From contig QVOM02000115.1 in assembly GCA_003586115.2 (NCBI GenBank), positions 9,683,980-9,747,979 of the forward strand: DNA of 64,000 nt, given 5' to 3'. This document shows positions 1-14,700 of this stretch, in pieces; the stretch's first letter is position 1; every line of letters starts with the position of its first letter. Made by a program: the position numbers and the translations under genes. Source of the DNA: Salvator merianae. Taxonomy: Eukaryota; Chordata; Lepidosauria; Squamata; Teiidae. The notes beneath the pieces are model-generated. The model ran no database searches and was not told the origin of the DNA. It saw nothing but the letters and a program-made list of their open reading frames with translations.

Positions 1-1901
1 TCTCCACCGCCATCTGCTGGAAGGGAAACAATGCTTTGAGTCAGAAAATATTTGAGTGAGCACACAAGATTTACAATAATTCCTTAACAAACAAACGAAC
101 AAACAAATCCCAAAAAACCAAAAACCAAGACGTTTCTAAATGGAAAAGCTCTCCTAAAGGTGACATTATTCTATAAAAAGCTCAAGAACCATCAAGTCAA
201 TGAAAAATTTGCCAGAGTTTTGCAGCTACAAGTTTTATACTTACTTGTTCTGCTTGTGGAATATTTGTTTTTAATGATTCAAGTATTAAGCAACCCTCCC
301 GATCTTAACTTAAGGATCATAAGAATATTCCATGTCAGCAAGTGTTGCATATTATTAAAAGCCTCCCAGCTTGAAGCTTGTGAATCTTTTCTCCCTGCTG
401 CTTTAAATGCATTAGATGATATGCTGCTGTAAGCTGTATGAGAGAGGCATTATTTTTATGTAAACTAACAAAAATCCCTAGGGAAACCTTACACCTAGGT
501 CCTCAAAAGCAATCATGTTACCTTCACAGGAAAAATAAAACCATACTTGAAAACAGTCAAATATGGTGGCAACAGTTGTTCTTTTCTTGAAAATGGCACT
601 GAGCAAATTAAACAAAGGAGACAAGTCCCAAACCTGCCAGAAGGATACAACTCCTGATTTGCAAGGGGTCAACGTGTGTTTTACCCCCTTGTCCTTTCTC
701 AATGTTCATGTAGGATGCAGCAGAGAGCCTGTTCCTCTCCAGACAATTTTTCTTTCTTTCTTGGGAAGTTCACTTAAAAAGTTTGAGAAGCGTGACATCT
801 TGTATTTACAACGTAAGAAGCTAGTGCACATACTAGATGTTTAATTTACTCTTCCTTTAAATGTTTTGGTTCTATTCTTTGTTCACCAAAGTGCGTAATT
901 CAGTCACTACATATCTGAAGTTTTTGGGGAAAAAAAAGTCTGCCCAAAGCGGATTTAACTGAAGCAACTGTGATACGTGACAACAGGTAGATTAAAATAC
1001 TTGAAACACAATGAAACCAAGTTAATGTTCCATACAGTCAATGCTAAAATAGTTTGTTTGGAATGATATTTTAACGTTTTCATTTGATCCCTGGCCATAT
1101 AAAACACACTAAATGAGATTAGTGTTGCTGTCTAATAGTGACTTGAGAGGTCAAATGGTTGGTGCCTAGGAGTCTGTTCTGCAACTAGGAAATCAATCTC
1201 AGTATTCGTCATCATAATTCTTCCACACGGGAGTCCACTGGGCTAGGTTCTGTGACCTCAAGAACCCAATTTGGCTGTGTTTTTAGGAGTCATCCCATTA
1301 GTGGATCCCAATCTCCTTCTAATATTCTTTGTTTAAATGACAGTTTCAACTTTATGGTGGCACTGTGTATTAATTATTACCCATTATAACAAACATTGGA
1401 AGATCTAGAGATGTTTTTGTTGATTTGGAGGAGGAAGATTATGGGATGAACAATTGTTCCCTGAAATTAATCAGGAGCAAAACAGCTATCTGTTAGTAAC
1501 ATTTAGGACCACTACACTGTGGCGCCCTTTGGGTACATACTCCTCAGTGGGAAAAGGCTACTAGGGCTTGGAAGATAATTATCTTAGGTTGCACTGGATC
1601 TCTTTGAACAAAATCAACATGGCAATATAGTGGGGACAATGGGTTGTCTTCGTATCCCAGACATGACATCTCTCCTTGCAAATGACTTATATGGTTTAAT
1701 TGGCGCATGAGATTTGTTGCCCATCTGATTTCACAAACTGTATGGAAGACTTACTTTCCACCTGGCAAGCACACATCCTGAGAATCTGCAGATTAGGTCA
1801 AGCTAACATCAGGCTGCTGTCAGATGCTGAGTGATATCAAATCCTCTCGCTATATAAAAAAAATCTTCCACCATAAAGTGATGTGTTACAAAAGGCATTG
1901 A
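1..1901. other. Downstream flank of LANCL1, no feature recognised
   Basis: AT-rich sequence with short chance open frames on both strands. I see no exon with plausible splice sites and no recognisable protein or repeat. It may include distal 3' UTR of LANCL1. Confidence 0.4.
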
Positions 1902-2653
1902 TTTATTCCATTTCTGCTTCAGATTGGAAAATGAATGGAGTTTCATTTGAAGGCCTCCCATGCCAACTGAACCCAGTGTTCTTGAAGCACTTTTAAAGAT
2001 TTGTTCAATAAGTCCCTTATTAGTTCACTTGTTATAAGCATGCTGGCTGGCTGTTGATGAAGCAAATAGCAATAAATGGAACATTTGTTTAAACAGCAGA
2101 AAGATGCAAGTTTATCATAGGACTTTGGTATGTTCCTGACATAGCTGCAACATATCTTATGGGGGATGTCATTAATATACATTCTTACTGGATCTATAAG
2201 TTATTTCAGGCTATCCACACCAAAGGTACTAAAAAAGCAAAATGATAAATAGTTAAGCTCCACATATTTTATCCTTTGTATCTTTCAAAAGCATTAACTC
2301 ATTCAACTAAGTTTTACTAATAAGGAGAAAATAACCCATCCTTCAAAATCAAAAGAACAGCTATAACCTTGATGGTTTTTTAAAAAAATGCTCCAATAAA
2401 AATAAAGTACATTTGCTTACTTTAAAAACTAGTGTTTTCACCTCTTTCCTGGAAACTGAAACAGTGCTCACTACTAAAAAGACAAGTAACTTTGGAAAGC
2501 AAATCAGACACAGAGAAGAATGTATCATACTAATAGCCCCCCCCCCCAATGTTGTTCATTTAGTCAAGATGTGAGAAAATGGCCATTTAATACACTCTTT
2601 CAAAAGGTATGAAGTATGACCAGCGTCATGCCAGTTAACTGCTGGGATGGAAT
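1902..2653 (-). other. LANCL1: LANCL1 3' UTR (proposed)
   Basis: The sequence runs on from the stop with no recognisable gene. On the minus strand the only canonical AATAAA I found before the window edge is at 1907-1902, giving a UTR of about 750 bp. Weaker ATTAAA hexamers lie at about 2591-2586 and 1701-1696. The real transcript may run further, since mammalian LANCL1 transcripts have long 3' UTRs. Confidence 0.45.
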
Positions 2654-2730
2654 CTATAATTCGAAAGCTGGAAACTTGGCCTTAGTAGGTACCAGGAGGT
2701 CAGCAAGAAAATATATTGTTCCGGCCATTC
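2654..2730 (-). CDS. LANCL1: LANCL1 last coding exon, residues 375-399 and stop
   Basis: After the acceptor TTCTCTTCAG this exon encodes the end of a split Gly codon and then MAGTIYFLADLLVPTKAKFP AFEL with a TAG stop at 2656-2654. Only 77 coding bases; the exon continues into the 3' UTR. The phase-1 join to exon 8 gives the conserved LFEGMAGTIYF. Confidence 0.96.
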
Positions 2731-5700
2731 CTGAAGAGAAAGCACAGACAAAAGCAACATTTTATAGAGAAATGAACGTGGTGTTGTCCCACTAGTAGCA
2801 AAGAAAGACAGAGAAACAGGAAGTCCTTGGGCTAAATTTCATCCTCATCATGAACTCTCTAGGTGACATAAAATAAAGACATTCCTGCTCTTTATCATTA
2901 TCCTCATCTATAACAGGGGAATCATTTGAGCTTACACATGCCTTTGCAGAATTCTTATAAGATGACTGAGGAAGCAATAAAGCATTATGGAAGTGCCCAG
3001 TAATGTGATCATATAATGAAAGGACTGGGATCAGGACCAATTCATAGCTTCTGTAAGCATATCCCAATATCGTACAAGCAGAATTAGAAATAATTAAATT
3101 TATTTATTTATTTATTTATTTGCATTTTTAACCCACCCTATACCTGAAGGTCTCTTGGATGTGTAACAGCAATAGAAACAAAATATAAAATGAACATACT
3201 AAAAATAATAACATACTAAAATAGTAACTGAATGTAGTGGGCAGGAAGATGTTACCTTATTTTAGTCGAAGACCAGAGTAAATAAGTGTGTTTTTACCAA
3301 CTTTCTGAATGTATTAACTGAAGGTGCCTGGCTCACCTCAATGGAGAGGGGGAAGACTATTCCACAGTCTTGGGACCACAACCAAGAAGGCCCTATCCCT
3401 TTGACTACTGAAGGTGGTGATACAACCAAGAGGGTCACTTGTTCCAGTGTCTGAACTATCCAGGAGTTAAGAACAAAGAACAGATCCTTCTCTGCTTCAG
3501 CACTAAAGGGGAAAGCCCCAAATGGGTAGCTCAACAGCAAAGATAAACAGCACAGGCCCTAGCTACACACAAACCTTACCCCCCGTTTTTTAAAAATGTT
3601 ACAATTCCAGCAGAAGACATAAGCAATGTCTGGATACAGCCCTAGATAGTGCATACCCTGTAAAACTGTTTTTGATAAACCTTAGGCAATTCCATGTCTA
3701 ACCTGCAATGGGCAGCTCTGCCCCTGACAACACCACACGCAGAATTTCTTCCCACAGCTGTAAACTATTGGTCTGCACCTCCTGTCAATCTTGCTACTTC
3801 CTCCCTTTTTTGCTCTCCTTGATCCATATATAAAACTGCTCTTTATTTTCTTGGCCATTAGGGAGGAAAAAGAGATTTATGTAGGCTTTTATGTAGACTA
3901 ACTGTGTAAATGTGTCTAGAGGTTGTTGTTTTTTTAAAAAAAACTAAAGGCAAAAATATGTCCTCTGATACGGCAGGAATCTTGTGTTACTGTAACTGAT
4001 CACCTCAAAAAGCAGAGGATACAGTCTCATACTCCATGGAACATTGAAGTCCAGTCTCTATAAATATGCCAAATAGGCACAGCTTAAAAGGAAATGCACA
4101 GAAGGAAGATACTGTACACAGGACATGAAATCACAAATATCGTTGTGATTTCCCTGCAGTTGAAACTGATGGTGTTTACTTCCAGGAAACTGAGATTACA
4201 CCCACAGCTTGTATTTATCCACAGTGTGCTATATAAAGTATGGTGGCCAAAGTACAGTTGTACAGATTGATTTGATCAAACACTGTATGCATGTAACTTA
4301 GGGCCATGCAAAACACTGGGGAAGCAGAACATATTTCACCTCTTCATTATTAGTCATTTATACTCTTATTATGTATACTTTCACATTAAAGAGCAGGTGT
4401 AGGAGAAAAATTACCTTCAAAAAGAGAAAATGGAGTGTCTGGTGTCCGACATCCATGCTGCCCATAGCTCAAACACCATTCTGCAAACTAAGAAGGAAAG
4501 AGAGATTAAGGTTGCAACTCTGTGTCCAAGATCTACTAACGGGGGCTATGGATTTAATGGAATGCTTTAGTATACTAGTGATCACTAGAACAAAGAAAAA
4601 CCTGGGGATTCTGATCAGACATAGAGACTGAAGATTCAGAAAGTAAAAGAAGAAAGAAAACTCCACACCGAAGTAGACCAGAGCACACTTATTAATGGCG
4701 AAAGGGAGCATGAAGGAAAATACAGACATCATTTCTTTCACACATTTATCATTCTGTTTGAAGTACCATTATCACATGGTGGCAGTTTCAGAAAAATGGG
4801 CAACCCCTTTTAATCAATGTGACCTACATGTGTAATACATTAATAAATGCAGCACCAGCATTTTGCAACATGTACAAGGCAAACTTTCCAACTATTCGCG
4901 CAGTTTATTCTTTTTCAAGTCCGGGGAAACCCTAAAAGCAGGGATAGGAGACTCAGAGCTCAAGAGCGAAGAGCAACATGAAAATTTTCTTTCTGAAAGC
5001 CTATTAGCAAATCTAGTAAGTATTTTGTTTAAAAAGGAAAAGAACCCGGTCTCTAACTTTCCAGCCTCTGGAGGCAAATGGTTTTTACCTTATGTAGGAA
5101 CCAATATTCAAATAAGTGACCTGTGCTTAGTCTTATCTGAGAGGAAGTTAGCATGCCTTTTTATTTTCCACAGCTGCTTTGGGCAACTGTTGAGAAAAAC
5201 CTGAAATGAGTATCTATTCACCCTACACAAAGTTCTCTTGCTCATGTCTGGCTGTGTCTCAGCTGCTGTTTACCTTGCAAGCTCTGTAGAGATATTTCAT
5301 GTCTTGAGTGAGGTTGTAGACAGCCAGGAAGGCATATGCGTTTCCAGCTGTACCGTGACACAGGCCGTAACCTTTCTTCAGCAATCCCCACTGCCAAATC
5401 ACTTCAGCACACTGCAAGGCATCACTAAGGTACTTCTGTTCTCCAAACACCTGTGGTGACAAAAAGTCTTTTGTGTTAGTAACGGCCCCCTGCTTATCAT
5501 CCAAAGCTGGGACAGAGAAAGTCTCCAGCATACTTCTAATTAGCTCTTTTATCAAGGAGGGGGCTCTCTTTCTCGCTTACTTGGACAAGAATGCGATGAC
5601 TTTGCCATTTACCTTCAAAGATTTTTGAAATGATAAATGGAAGGAGCACTGCCATTATTTAAACCACAACTGCTGTCACCATTAGTCAACCACCCCAGAA

Positions 5701-8700
5701 CAGGACACATGGCCAAGACCGAGCATTAAGAATGTCCTGCATTTAAGATGCATGACGGGGACGTCTTTAGGAATCATTTGTAAAAGTCTAATTTCCATTT
5801 TAGTAGGGGTTGGAAGAGTTATTGCATTTAAATATTATAACCTCCTTGTAAGGAGGATGAAAGCTTCTTCATGTTAGCTGCTGCTATTATTCCTGTCTTT
5901 TTGTTTTAATTAACTGCCTACCTTATAGGCCTGAAGGAGCATGTAGATGACGCCAGGTGCGCCATGGCACCAATGAACGAGCAGGTCTCTGTGGTCTTCA
6001 ATGCACGGGGGGAAATTGCCTGATGGGAATTTCAGCTGGCAGACAAAATCAACACTTGGCCTGACCAAGTTATGCAGTTTGGCTTGACTCACACCAAGGC
6101 CAGGCTGAGGGAGACAGAAAGGAACTCTGTTAAAACAAGCGTAAAGTGCTGCTTTATCTAGTTTTAGATGATGACTTTAGAGTTCTTAAAGATGCTCTTA
6201 GGTTTTCCTACGACTTTGTCTCTGGAGTATGTCCAGATGTCCCATACAGTAAAGATGTTGACTAGAAATTCCAAGGAAAACACATCCAGAATGGACGTCT
6301 GCTTCCACTTCTGACTTCTAGCCACAAAAAATGTCTGTATGGCTTCTTAACTGTGGCTATTGCTTTAGGAGTTAAAGGAGCTAAAATGTTTAAAAAGCCA
6401 ACTCTGACCCACCTGCAACACTCCTAAGCCCAAATCAAACTAGACCTTTGATTTATAAAGCTCTACTTAGCACAGAACCATGATCACTTCACAGCTCATA
6501 GCCATACAGACTATCACGCTATAATCCAAGGACCTTCGATGATGACAAGGAGGGTTTTCCCAATAGTTGATTGCCTCATTGTAAAATGTTTTCCTTAGGA
6601 AGAGAGGATAATCACCATAATGATAACCAAAAGGGAGTCTGGTATAGTGGAGAGCATGTCTTTTGTTGTTCTTTTTAGGTTTTGTCTAGAGATCTTTGGA
6701 AATCCTTTTCTTCTAGGCGGCGCAAGTGGCTAAGGCACTGATCTTTCAATAGGAGGATTGGAGTTCAAGGCCCCTGTCTGCCGTGTAGAGGGGATGAACG
6801 CCCTCTACTGGCCTCTAGCTCCAGCCAACCTAGCTGTTCGAAAGCGAGTAATTGCAAGTAGATAAATAGGGAGCATCACATTGTGCCATGCGGAAGATAG
6901 ATAGATGTAAGCCTTCGGGCGAAAAATAACCTTGTAAGCCGCTTTGAGTCAGCTTCGGCTGAGAAAAGCGGGGTATAAAAACCAAATTCTTCTTCTTCTT
7001 CTTATACTTTTTGTTTAGTGTTCCTAGTCACCTTTGAAAGCAAGAATATAAAATTCCTAACATGCATATAAATAGGTTAGATACTTACAATTTTACATGA
7101 CCCTATTGTATGAACTGCATCACAGGAACTGTGATTCATACTTCCAGATGAATCAGAATGCCTCTCACCTGCATGAGGTAGTAATAGATCCCTGCCAGGC
7201 CATGGGCTGCTCCTACATAGTATTCCTGGTACCATTCATACATCAGTGGGCTCTTAGCTGTGAAGTTCTGGCGTTTGGCTAGTTTCTCACCAGATTCCAG
7301 AACAGCCTCACAGACCTGCCAGGAGAACCAGAAAAGGTTACTGCTGTTCAGAAACGGAGGCTTCAAAAATGACATATTTTTTTTTTTTAAGAGAAGACAA
7401 AATGTGTATAGCACCTATGTAACTTAGGTATTTGATACACTAGAATGTATCCAAGCTCTTTGGGCAGGCAGAAACTCTTTCAAAGTAGGTGACCAAAAAT
7501 GTGTCATAGTGGGACCACCCAAAAAAATAGTGGTTGATGGGGAAACATTTTATGCAGTAAGGAAAAACCATGAAAAAGTGGAATCACTGACAGAACAGCA
7601 CAGTTTCTGTCCCACTTATTTGCTTCATTGTAGAAATTTTAAGAATATTTAGTATTATCAGTCTTTTGTACTTGCAGGCCACCTGCTGATATTTCAGCTT
7701 TCTTCTGTTAACAAAACTCAAGGCAGAGTTTACATGGTTCCTAAGCAGGCCCAGAATAGCTAAGAATCACTCATATTTATCTATTATGCACTCAGACAGT
7801 GAGGTTGTACATGCATATTGCAAATGGAAATGGAAGTGAAAAATGGGATTCTAAGGTAAATCTACAGCGATTTCATAGTCAAGGGAGATCTGAACTAAGA
7901 ACTTCTTGATTCACATCTAGAATCCTTCTCTGTTTTAATACACTCAGTTCCATATCACATAGGCAATCAGAAGACATGAATGTTTGATACTGCAGCAGTT
8001 TATAATGTAAGAAAAAACAGGCTTAGTACCTGCTGGATGTGGTTTTGAGGGATCTTTTCTTCTCCAAACTGTTTGTTCACAAACAGTAAAGCATATAGGT
8101 ACCCCATACGTCCATAGAGCATCTCATCTGGGACACGTGGATCAGGTTTGGGCAAATGCAGCAAGCTAGAGACACACAACATGTTTATGAGACATGCACA
8201 ACTTTTCTGGGGATGCCACCTTAAACCAAGAATGTATTTAGGCATGCATTAGGACTGAGATTTGACTATCATGTGGAAAAGAGAATAAAAGTCCTATATT
8301 TTTAACAGTTGTATGGAATAGGCAATTTCAGTAGGTGTAGCTTGCAATGTAGGCTGAAAATTGCCTTTTGCTATTTTACCATTAAAGGAGGAGTTAAGCC
8401 TTGATAATAAACTTGGAATTTAACCTTGCTATTGTTTCCATGGTCATTTTGCCACAACCATCAAGCAAGCAAAGTATATAACTGTCTTCTGCTCATATCC
8501 CTCTATGAATCAAGAAGCATGGGGTGAAAGCATCTTCCTCTGATCTGGAACACTCTGTGGGCACCACTTCCATTTAAGGCTACTTAGCATGGTAACTTAG
8601 GGCTACTAAATCATTAAAAACACAAATAAGCTCAAACAGAATGGCACTGATATTCACCTACTACCAAGCACATCACAGACAATATCCAATGTGTGTCCAT

Positions 8701-11700
8701 AACACTGATACAGATGCAGTCCGCATAGAAATCCCTAAATTGAAGATACCAAAGACAGATGCTATCCCCTCTTTTATTTCTCTACTAGTACTCTTTCTAA
8801 AATTATAATGGATTTTAATTACAAAATTAGTAGGTCTTCTCAAAACTATATTGGTAAATGCTTTATTGAAAATGAAACAAGAACATAGTCAGAAAGAAGG
8901 AGAATCTAGTCTGTTAAGGAGACATTAACTAATGGCCAATGTAATCAACCATCAATACTACTGTAACTTCAGGCAGATGGGTACTGACCATTCCCCATTA
9001 GGAGTTTTGTCAACAAGTGCCAAAGTCCAAAGTGTTTCCGTGCGACTCTAGAATATTTCTCTCACTTTCACTCAACAAGCAAGTAATACTGCTGCAACAC
9101 TGTGACTGGTTATTTTTCAAAAACTCTCTGGCGTTGTAACTCAGCCATTGAAGATCCAAATTTTTTGCTTTTGATATTATTCCAGAAAGGGTTGATCGAT
9201 ATTGTTCATCAAACTGTAAAGCTAAGATGCAGAGATGCACTGTCTCCATATCTTCTCCTTGAGAGACAATTAGCATTTTTATTTTTTAAAGGATAGCATG
9301 GCTTTTACATCTGGGAAAAAAAATTAATAGCCCTTCTTAATATTTCTCCAGCAAATTCAAGGGAAAACTGGAAAGAAAATGCTCCAACTCTTAATACTGG
9401 AACTTTAATAAGAATTAATAGGAATAACAGAACAAGTAGGATAAGCCTCATGATGGAAATACACCAATCTAAGGACATGTTTTGTTCAAAAACAAGGGGG
9501 GTAGCAGAGCGGGAAGAAGAGTTGCATCACATTTTAAAATACTTACATCTACTCAAAAAAACAAGGAGAATGAAATGGATTGCCCTATGGTTAAAAGATA
9601 CTGAGAATGGAACAAAAATGATAACTTGATGTCTAGTCCAGCCAGAATGGTTCCTCCAGAAACCTTGTCTTTATGGCATGTTTCTTTTTCAGAAAATGGA
9701 GGAAAGGACAAGACCACCATCTACTCTTGCCCTCATTCTGACAAGAAGAGAATGCTTCGTCAATATGATCCAAGGAGAAAGAATATTGTAGGAAAATGAT
9801 TATTAAATATTCATATCCTTGATTATAGGAAAGCTAAACCTGAAAAGCTTTAGGAAACCTAATTTTAATTGTAACAGAAATGGTAAGTGAGATTTTGTGG
9901 TGGGAAAGTCTAATAGGAACAGTTATTTGAAAAAGGTAGGGATATCAAACATAAGGTAGTTAAAATCACAAAATTCTTTGGTTTTGTTGAAAGTAAAGGA
10001 AGGCAAAGAGGAGGTCCAGCTGCTAAGCGTGGATGGCAAAATGCTAATGAGTAACACAAGAAAAGATGAACTACTCAACTGTTCTGTAGTCCTCGTCCAA
10101 AAGAGGATATGGTTTCACCAAATATGAATGGGCCAGGCTTGCAGCTTGAGAGTGATAGACAGAAGATTAGGAAATACCTTTCTTTCTTGAATCAGTTCAA
10201 GTCTGCTATGCTTGACTGATTGCATCCTGGAGTTCTGGGGAAAAACATACACACACAAAAAAAACCTTGCTGATGAATTGTGAGAATGCCTATTCTATTC
10301 CAGAGACCCTGGGGGAAAGATGTAATTCCAGAAGACTGCAGGAAAGCAAGTTAACTCATTCTGAAAAGGAGCAAAACTGAGGATAAAAGGAACAGTAGAC
10401 CAGTTGGTCTAACATGGAGACACGGGAACATGCAAAAATTTGCCAGCTCCAAATTAAAGTGCACTTAAATATATATTGTATATATAAGGAAACCTGCCTC
10501 AGCAGACTAATAATCAATAGCATCCTGTTTCTGCAGTAACAGCAAATGCTTCTAGAAAGCCTAGAGAACACGAAGGCAACAGAGCTTTCCCATTATTTGA
10601 TCTACAGCATCAAGTAGTTAGATGCATACCTGCTGATGCAGAGGGGAAAATCAAGGAAAGCTTAACTACAACCAACTTTCATTTGACTCTGCAGTGGCCA
10701 TTCTACTTCCACCATTTTGTAATCATATGAAAGAGAATCTCTTGGAGAGCCCTAGTGACTGCATTTTAGTTTAATCTACCTCAAAATGTTGTTCTAGGAA
10801 TAGAGAAAGAGAAAAACTATGCTTCCAACACCGAGATTCTTTCTTCACCCCTTCTCTGGAAAAAAAAAAAAAATTAAATGGACACCCTGCCTTTCTACCA
10901 AAAAAACAAAACAAAAAACAATGCCAGGCAGGGATTTAGAACAGAGAGTGCTTCCTTGGATTTAGCTGGAAATGAGAGGCAGAACTAGAAGCCATCAGCA
11001 CACTGGTTTACACAAAAGAACAAACCAATACTTACCAGCCTTCTCCTTTCTAAATGTTTTGAGTCTGACTACTATCAGCCTAACCAGCCTGGAACTGATC
11101 ATCACTGACAGAGCTATTGTCCATAAATCTGTCAGCACCTCCCTTTGAACCTTCTGTGTTAATTGCCCTGAAACTTGTGACAGAAAATCAAATTTTCTCA
11201 TCAGCCCTGCATCAGTTTGCTTCCAACTTTATTGTATCATTTACTTACTGTTAGACAAACTGACAAAAAATTAAGAATGCAAGAGGAGCCCTGCTGGATC
11301 AGGCCACAATCCCTTTAGTCCAGCGTCCCGTCTCACACAGTGGCCCACCAATTGCTTCTGGGTATTTCAATCAGAAGACAAAGGCAAAACCTTCATCTGG
11401 TTTCAACTCCCTGCAAGTGGCCTTTCGAGGCATCCTAGCAGATTCTTCAACCTGAAAGAGATACCTGGGCATCCATTCTAGAAGCCATTGATATACCTGT
11501 CCTTCATGAATTTGTCTAACTCTTTTTAAAAGCTATTTAGGCTGTTTGCTATCACCACCTCTTATGGCAGTAAATTCCATAGACTGATGACCCTCTGGGT
11601 GAAAAAATATCCTTGGTCAGTTGTAACTCTCCTGGCCATCAGCTCATATAATGTCCCCTGGCTCCAATACTGTACAATAAAGAAAAGATTTTTTTCTGTC

Positions 11701-14700
11701 CACCTTTTCTACACTTCTCTGAATTCACTTTGCTACATCATGATTTCATAATTGTGTCCCACCTTAACAACTGAAATCCTCCAAAATAATTTTGCCTTTC
11801 CTTTTAGATGTTCCAATATTTTGATCATTTGGCTGCTCTCTCATATACCTATTCTCAGCACCAAAAAGAGTGGAGATAAAAACTGTATTAAAAAAAGCAA
11901 GTATACTATAAATGTATGGAAAGACAGAATAATGCTGACAATATTCCTTACAGTATGTATCCCAAGTACAGTGCTTTCTCAGTGCTGACATTTCTTGCCT
12001 TGGTAGCTGCTCTCTACTGGCCAGCAGTTCAACACTTATAATAGCTGTTTGAAGTTAGAGGTGTTATTCTTTCCACAACCTCAAATACATCAATTTAAAC
12101 CAACAGACAGTAATTCACAATTGCTATTTTGTTATCCATCTATATTATTTGGAGAGATTATTTGCATCCTGTTTAGTCTGCTTGGGTGTTCACCATCCTG
12201 TGTAATTTGCTGTCACCCTTGGCTAACCCAGACCATGTGTGAATAAATTAAACAGCATGCATTTGGCTTCCTTTTTTCCATTGTGAAAACTGCCCTTCTC
12301 TTCTACTTTTTTAATCAACTGTTGAGCAGTTAAGATAACCCTTTTGCTTGGTTCATGACTGCTGTTTGCTCAGGAGTCTTGGCTGAGGAACTCTGCAAAA
12401 AGCTTTTTATATGTTTTTTAAAAACAGAAATTTAGAAGGCCACTGAGGCAAAACTCCCTTTTGCATAAATGACACTGACTCTTGCATACCAGTAATTCTA
12501 GTATCATTATATTTTCCACCATTTTATTCATGATAATGCTTAGAGAATATAAACTGTAAATTTCTAGCTCGTTCCAGACTACCTTTTAACCTAGTATTAC
12601 AATGGTTCTTTCTCAGTCTCTCATTAAGAAGGCAAAATGGTGATAAAACCAAATATTTGTTAGAAGCTCTACAGTTTCAAATTTGAGTTAGAAACACATG
12701 GCAAACAATTGGTTAATTTAGCTCCAGTTCCTAGTCACTTGTCACTGCCGTTCCCTGAAGTTCTTAAGCAGTTTTCACAGGGGAAGGGGAATAAATTCAG
12801 TCACGTATATTTCTACTAAATGTCATCTACTCTAAAACTCAATGACAGGCTGACATTTATGGTATCAGCACGTTAGAGATTATTAGTAACAGGAAACCTA
12901 TATCACACAATGCCAATTATCCTAGTGCTCTCCTGTATGAGAACCAGAGCCATTATGATGCTTTTGGCCCAGTTATGACTGAAATGAATAAACCTGTGCC
13001 TGGGCTGTTATTGTTTTAGACTATGGGACTGAAGGTTCACCCACTAAAAAAGTGGCATATCTGGAAGATATTTAGTCTTTTCCTGCAGGGGTGTAAATAC
13101 CTGTGAAGGGGAGGGTGTAGTTCAGTGGTAGAGCAAACTACCTGAAAAGCAGAGGGTCGCTGGTTCAATTCCCAGTCTCCCTCTGGAAGTAAGCAATGGT
13201 AAACCACTTCTGTATTTCTGCCATGAAAATGGCATAGGGGTGCTCGTGTAGTCAACCAGGAGTCAGCCATGACTTGGTAGTACCCAACAACAACAACAAC
13301 AACAAAATACCTATAGGCAAGGTTGCCAGGCCCCCAATAATCACGACATCTGACTGACTAATCCAGAAGTGTCCACTCTAGCTGGCTGCTGAAGTGTGTG
13401 CTCATTTGTTATTGTAATCTGTGCATGTTTTCAGTCTTACTCTGCATAATATGAAGGCCAGGGCCATCATTTCCTTGCAAGGGCCATTCTATCCTAGCTA
13501 TACCACCGTATGATTGAAACTGCCTGTGTGTAGTATGTTTTTGTATGAAGGAGCATTCTGTTATGAGAGACTTCACATGCAGTAAGATTGGACAGAGCAT
13601 ATACACAGTTTACAAGTTCAGTGAGAACAAGGCTTCTGTCATGACAAGCTCCTGGTGAGGATGAGGAGAAAAAAATGCTGCATTTATCTCAGCATTTGAA
13701 TATTTGTTTCTCTTATTCATGTCAATAACCTTAAGGTGTACAGTTTTGATACAGACTGTGTGGAGCAGAATACCTTAGATTCTCTCTCAATCCTCTGACA
13801 AAAGAAAAGGAAAATAATACAAAACCATTCCAAGCCTGTTGATAACCACAGACGTCTTGGGAAGACAAATGAATGAGATTAAAAAACCAGCCAAAAGCAT
13901 ACCAAACAATAGTATTACTCTATATTTTTATTACATCTAGACTGATAAAGAGTCCAGATATTTGCACTGATAGACAGTAAAATTTAAAACAACTTCTATG
14001 TTGGATATAAAAACAAAACACTGCCCCCCCCCCCCTCCAGGGCAGGCTTCAATAAAAGCCTGTGCTAAAATTCAAGCTCATCATTTAATGTGGACAAACA
14101 GGTTGAATAATAAAGGAAAGGAGCCAATGAAGAAACTGTGAATTGTTCCTTGCTTTCAGAAATGATATTCCAGAAACACTAATGGCACTTAACAGGCTAC
14201 TGATAGGAGAATGGCATCTCAGACATAGAAGCAGACACATTTAGCAAGGGTTGCTGTGCTTGTTAAAATCAAACCAAGACCAAGAAAGAGTTCGGCTGTG
14301 ATCAGACATAACAAAAGGGATGTCTCAGAGGCACCCCAGAGAGACAGTGTGTCCTCAACCTTCTCTAATTCACAACTTTTCTAGCACAGAATGTTCATGA
14401 GAGGGGAAAGGGACAGACTGGTGTGTGAACAATCCTACCTCAGAGCCTCCAATAAGACATCTCAGAGATGCTTTTTTTTTTTTGCAGTGTCTGATCACAG
14501 CCTAAAAGACATTCTGCATGTACTTGTATTCTGGATCTGTCGCACTATAGTCATCTTCTGGGCCTCTTTTGTCCGCATGCTGGTGTAGACTAGAGGGGCC
14601 CTGACCTCTGCTAGTGCACTCTGTCTGCACCAGACAGAACATAATCCAAACCAGGAGTCTCCTGATCACGTTTACTAGTATATTAGGGAATGGTATACCA

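Noticed and set aside
13105..13180. tRNA-like sequence with A and B boxes
   Set aside because: The tRNA head is fused to a SINE body and tail and flanked by a target duplication, so it is not a tRNA gene.
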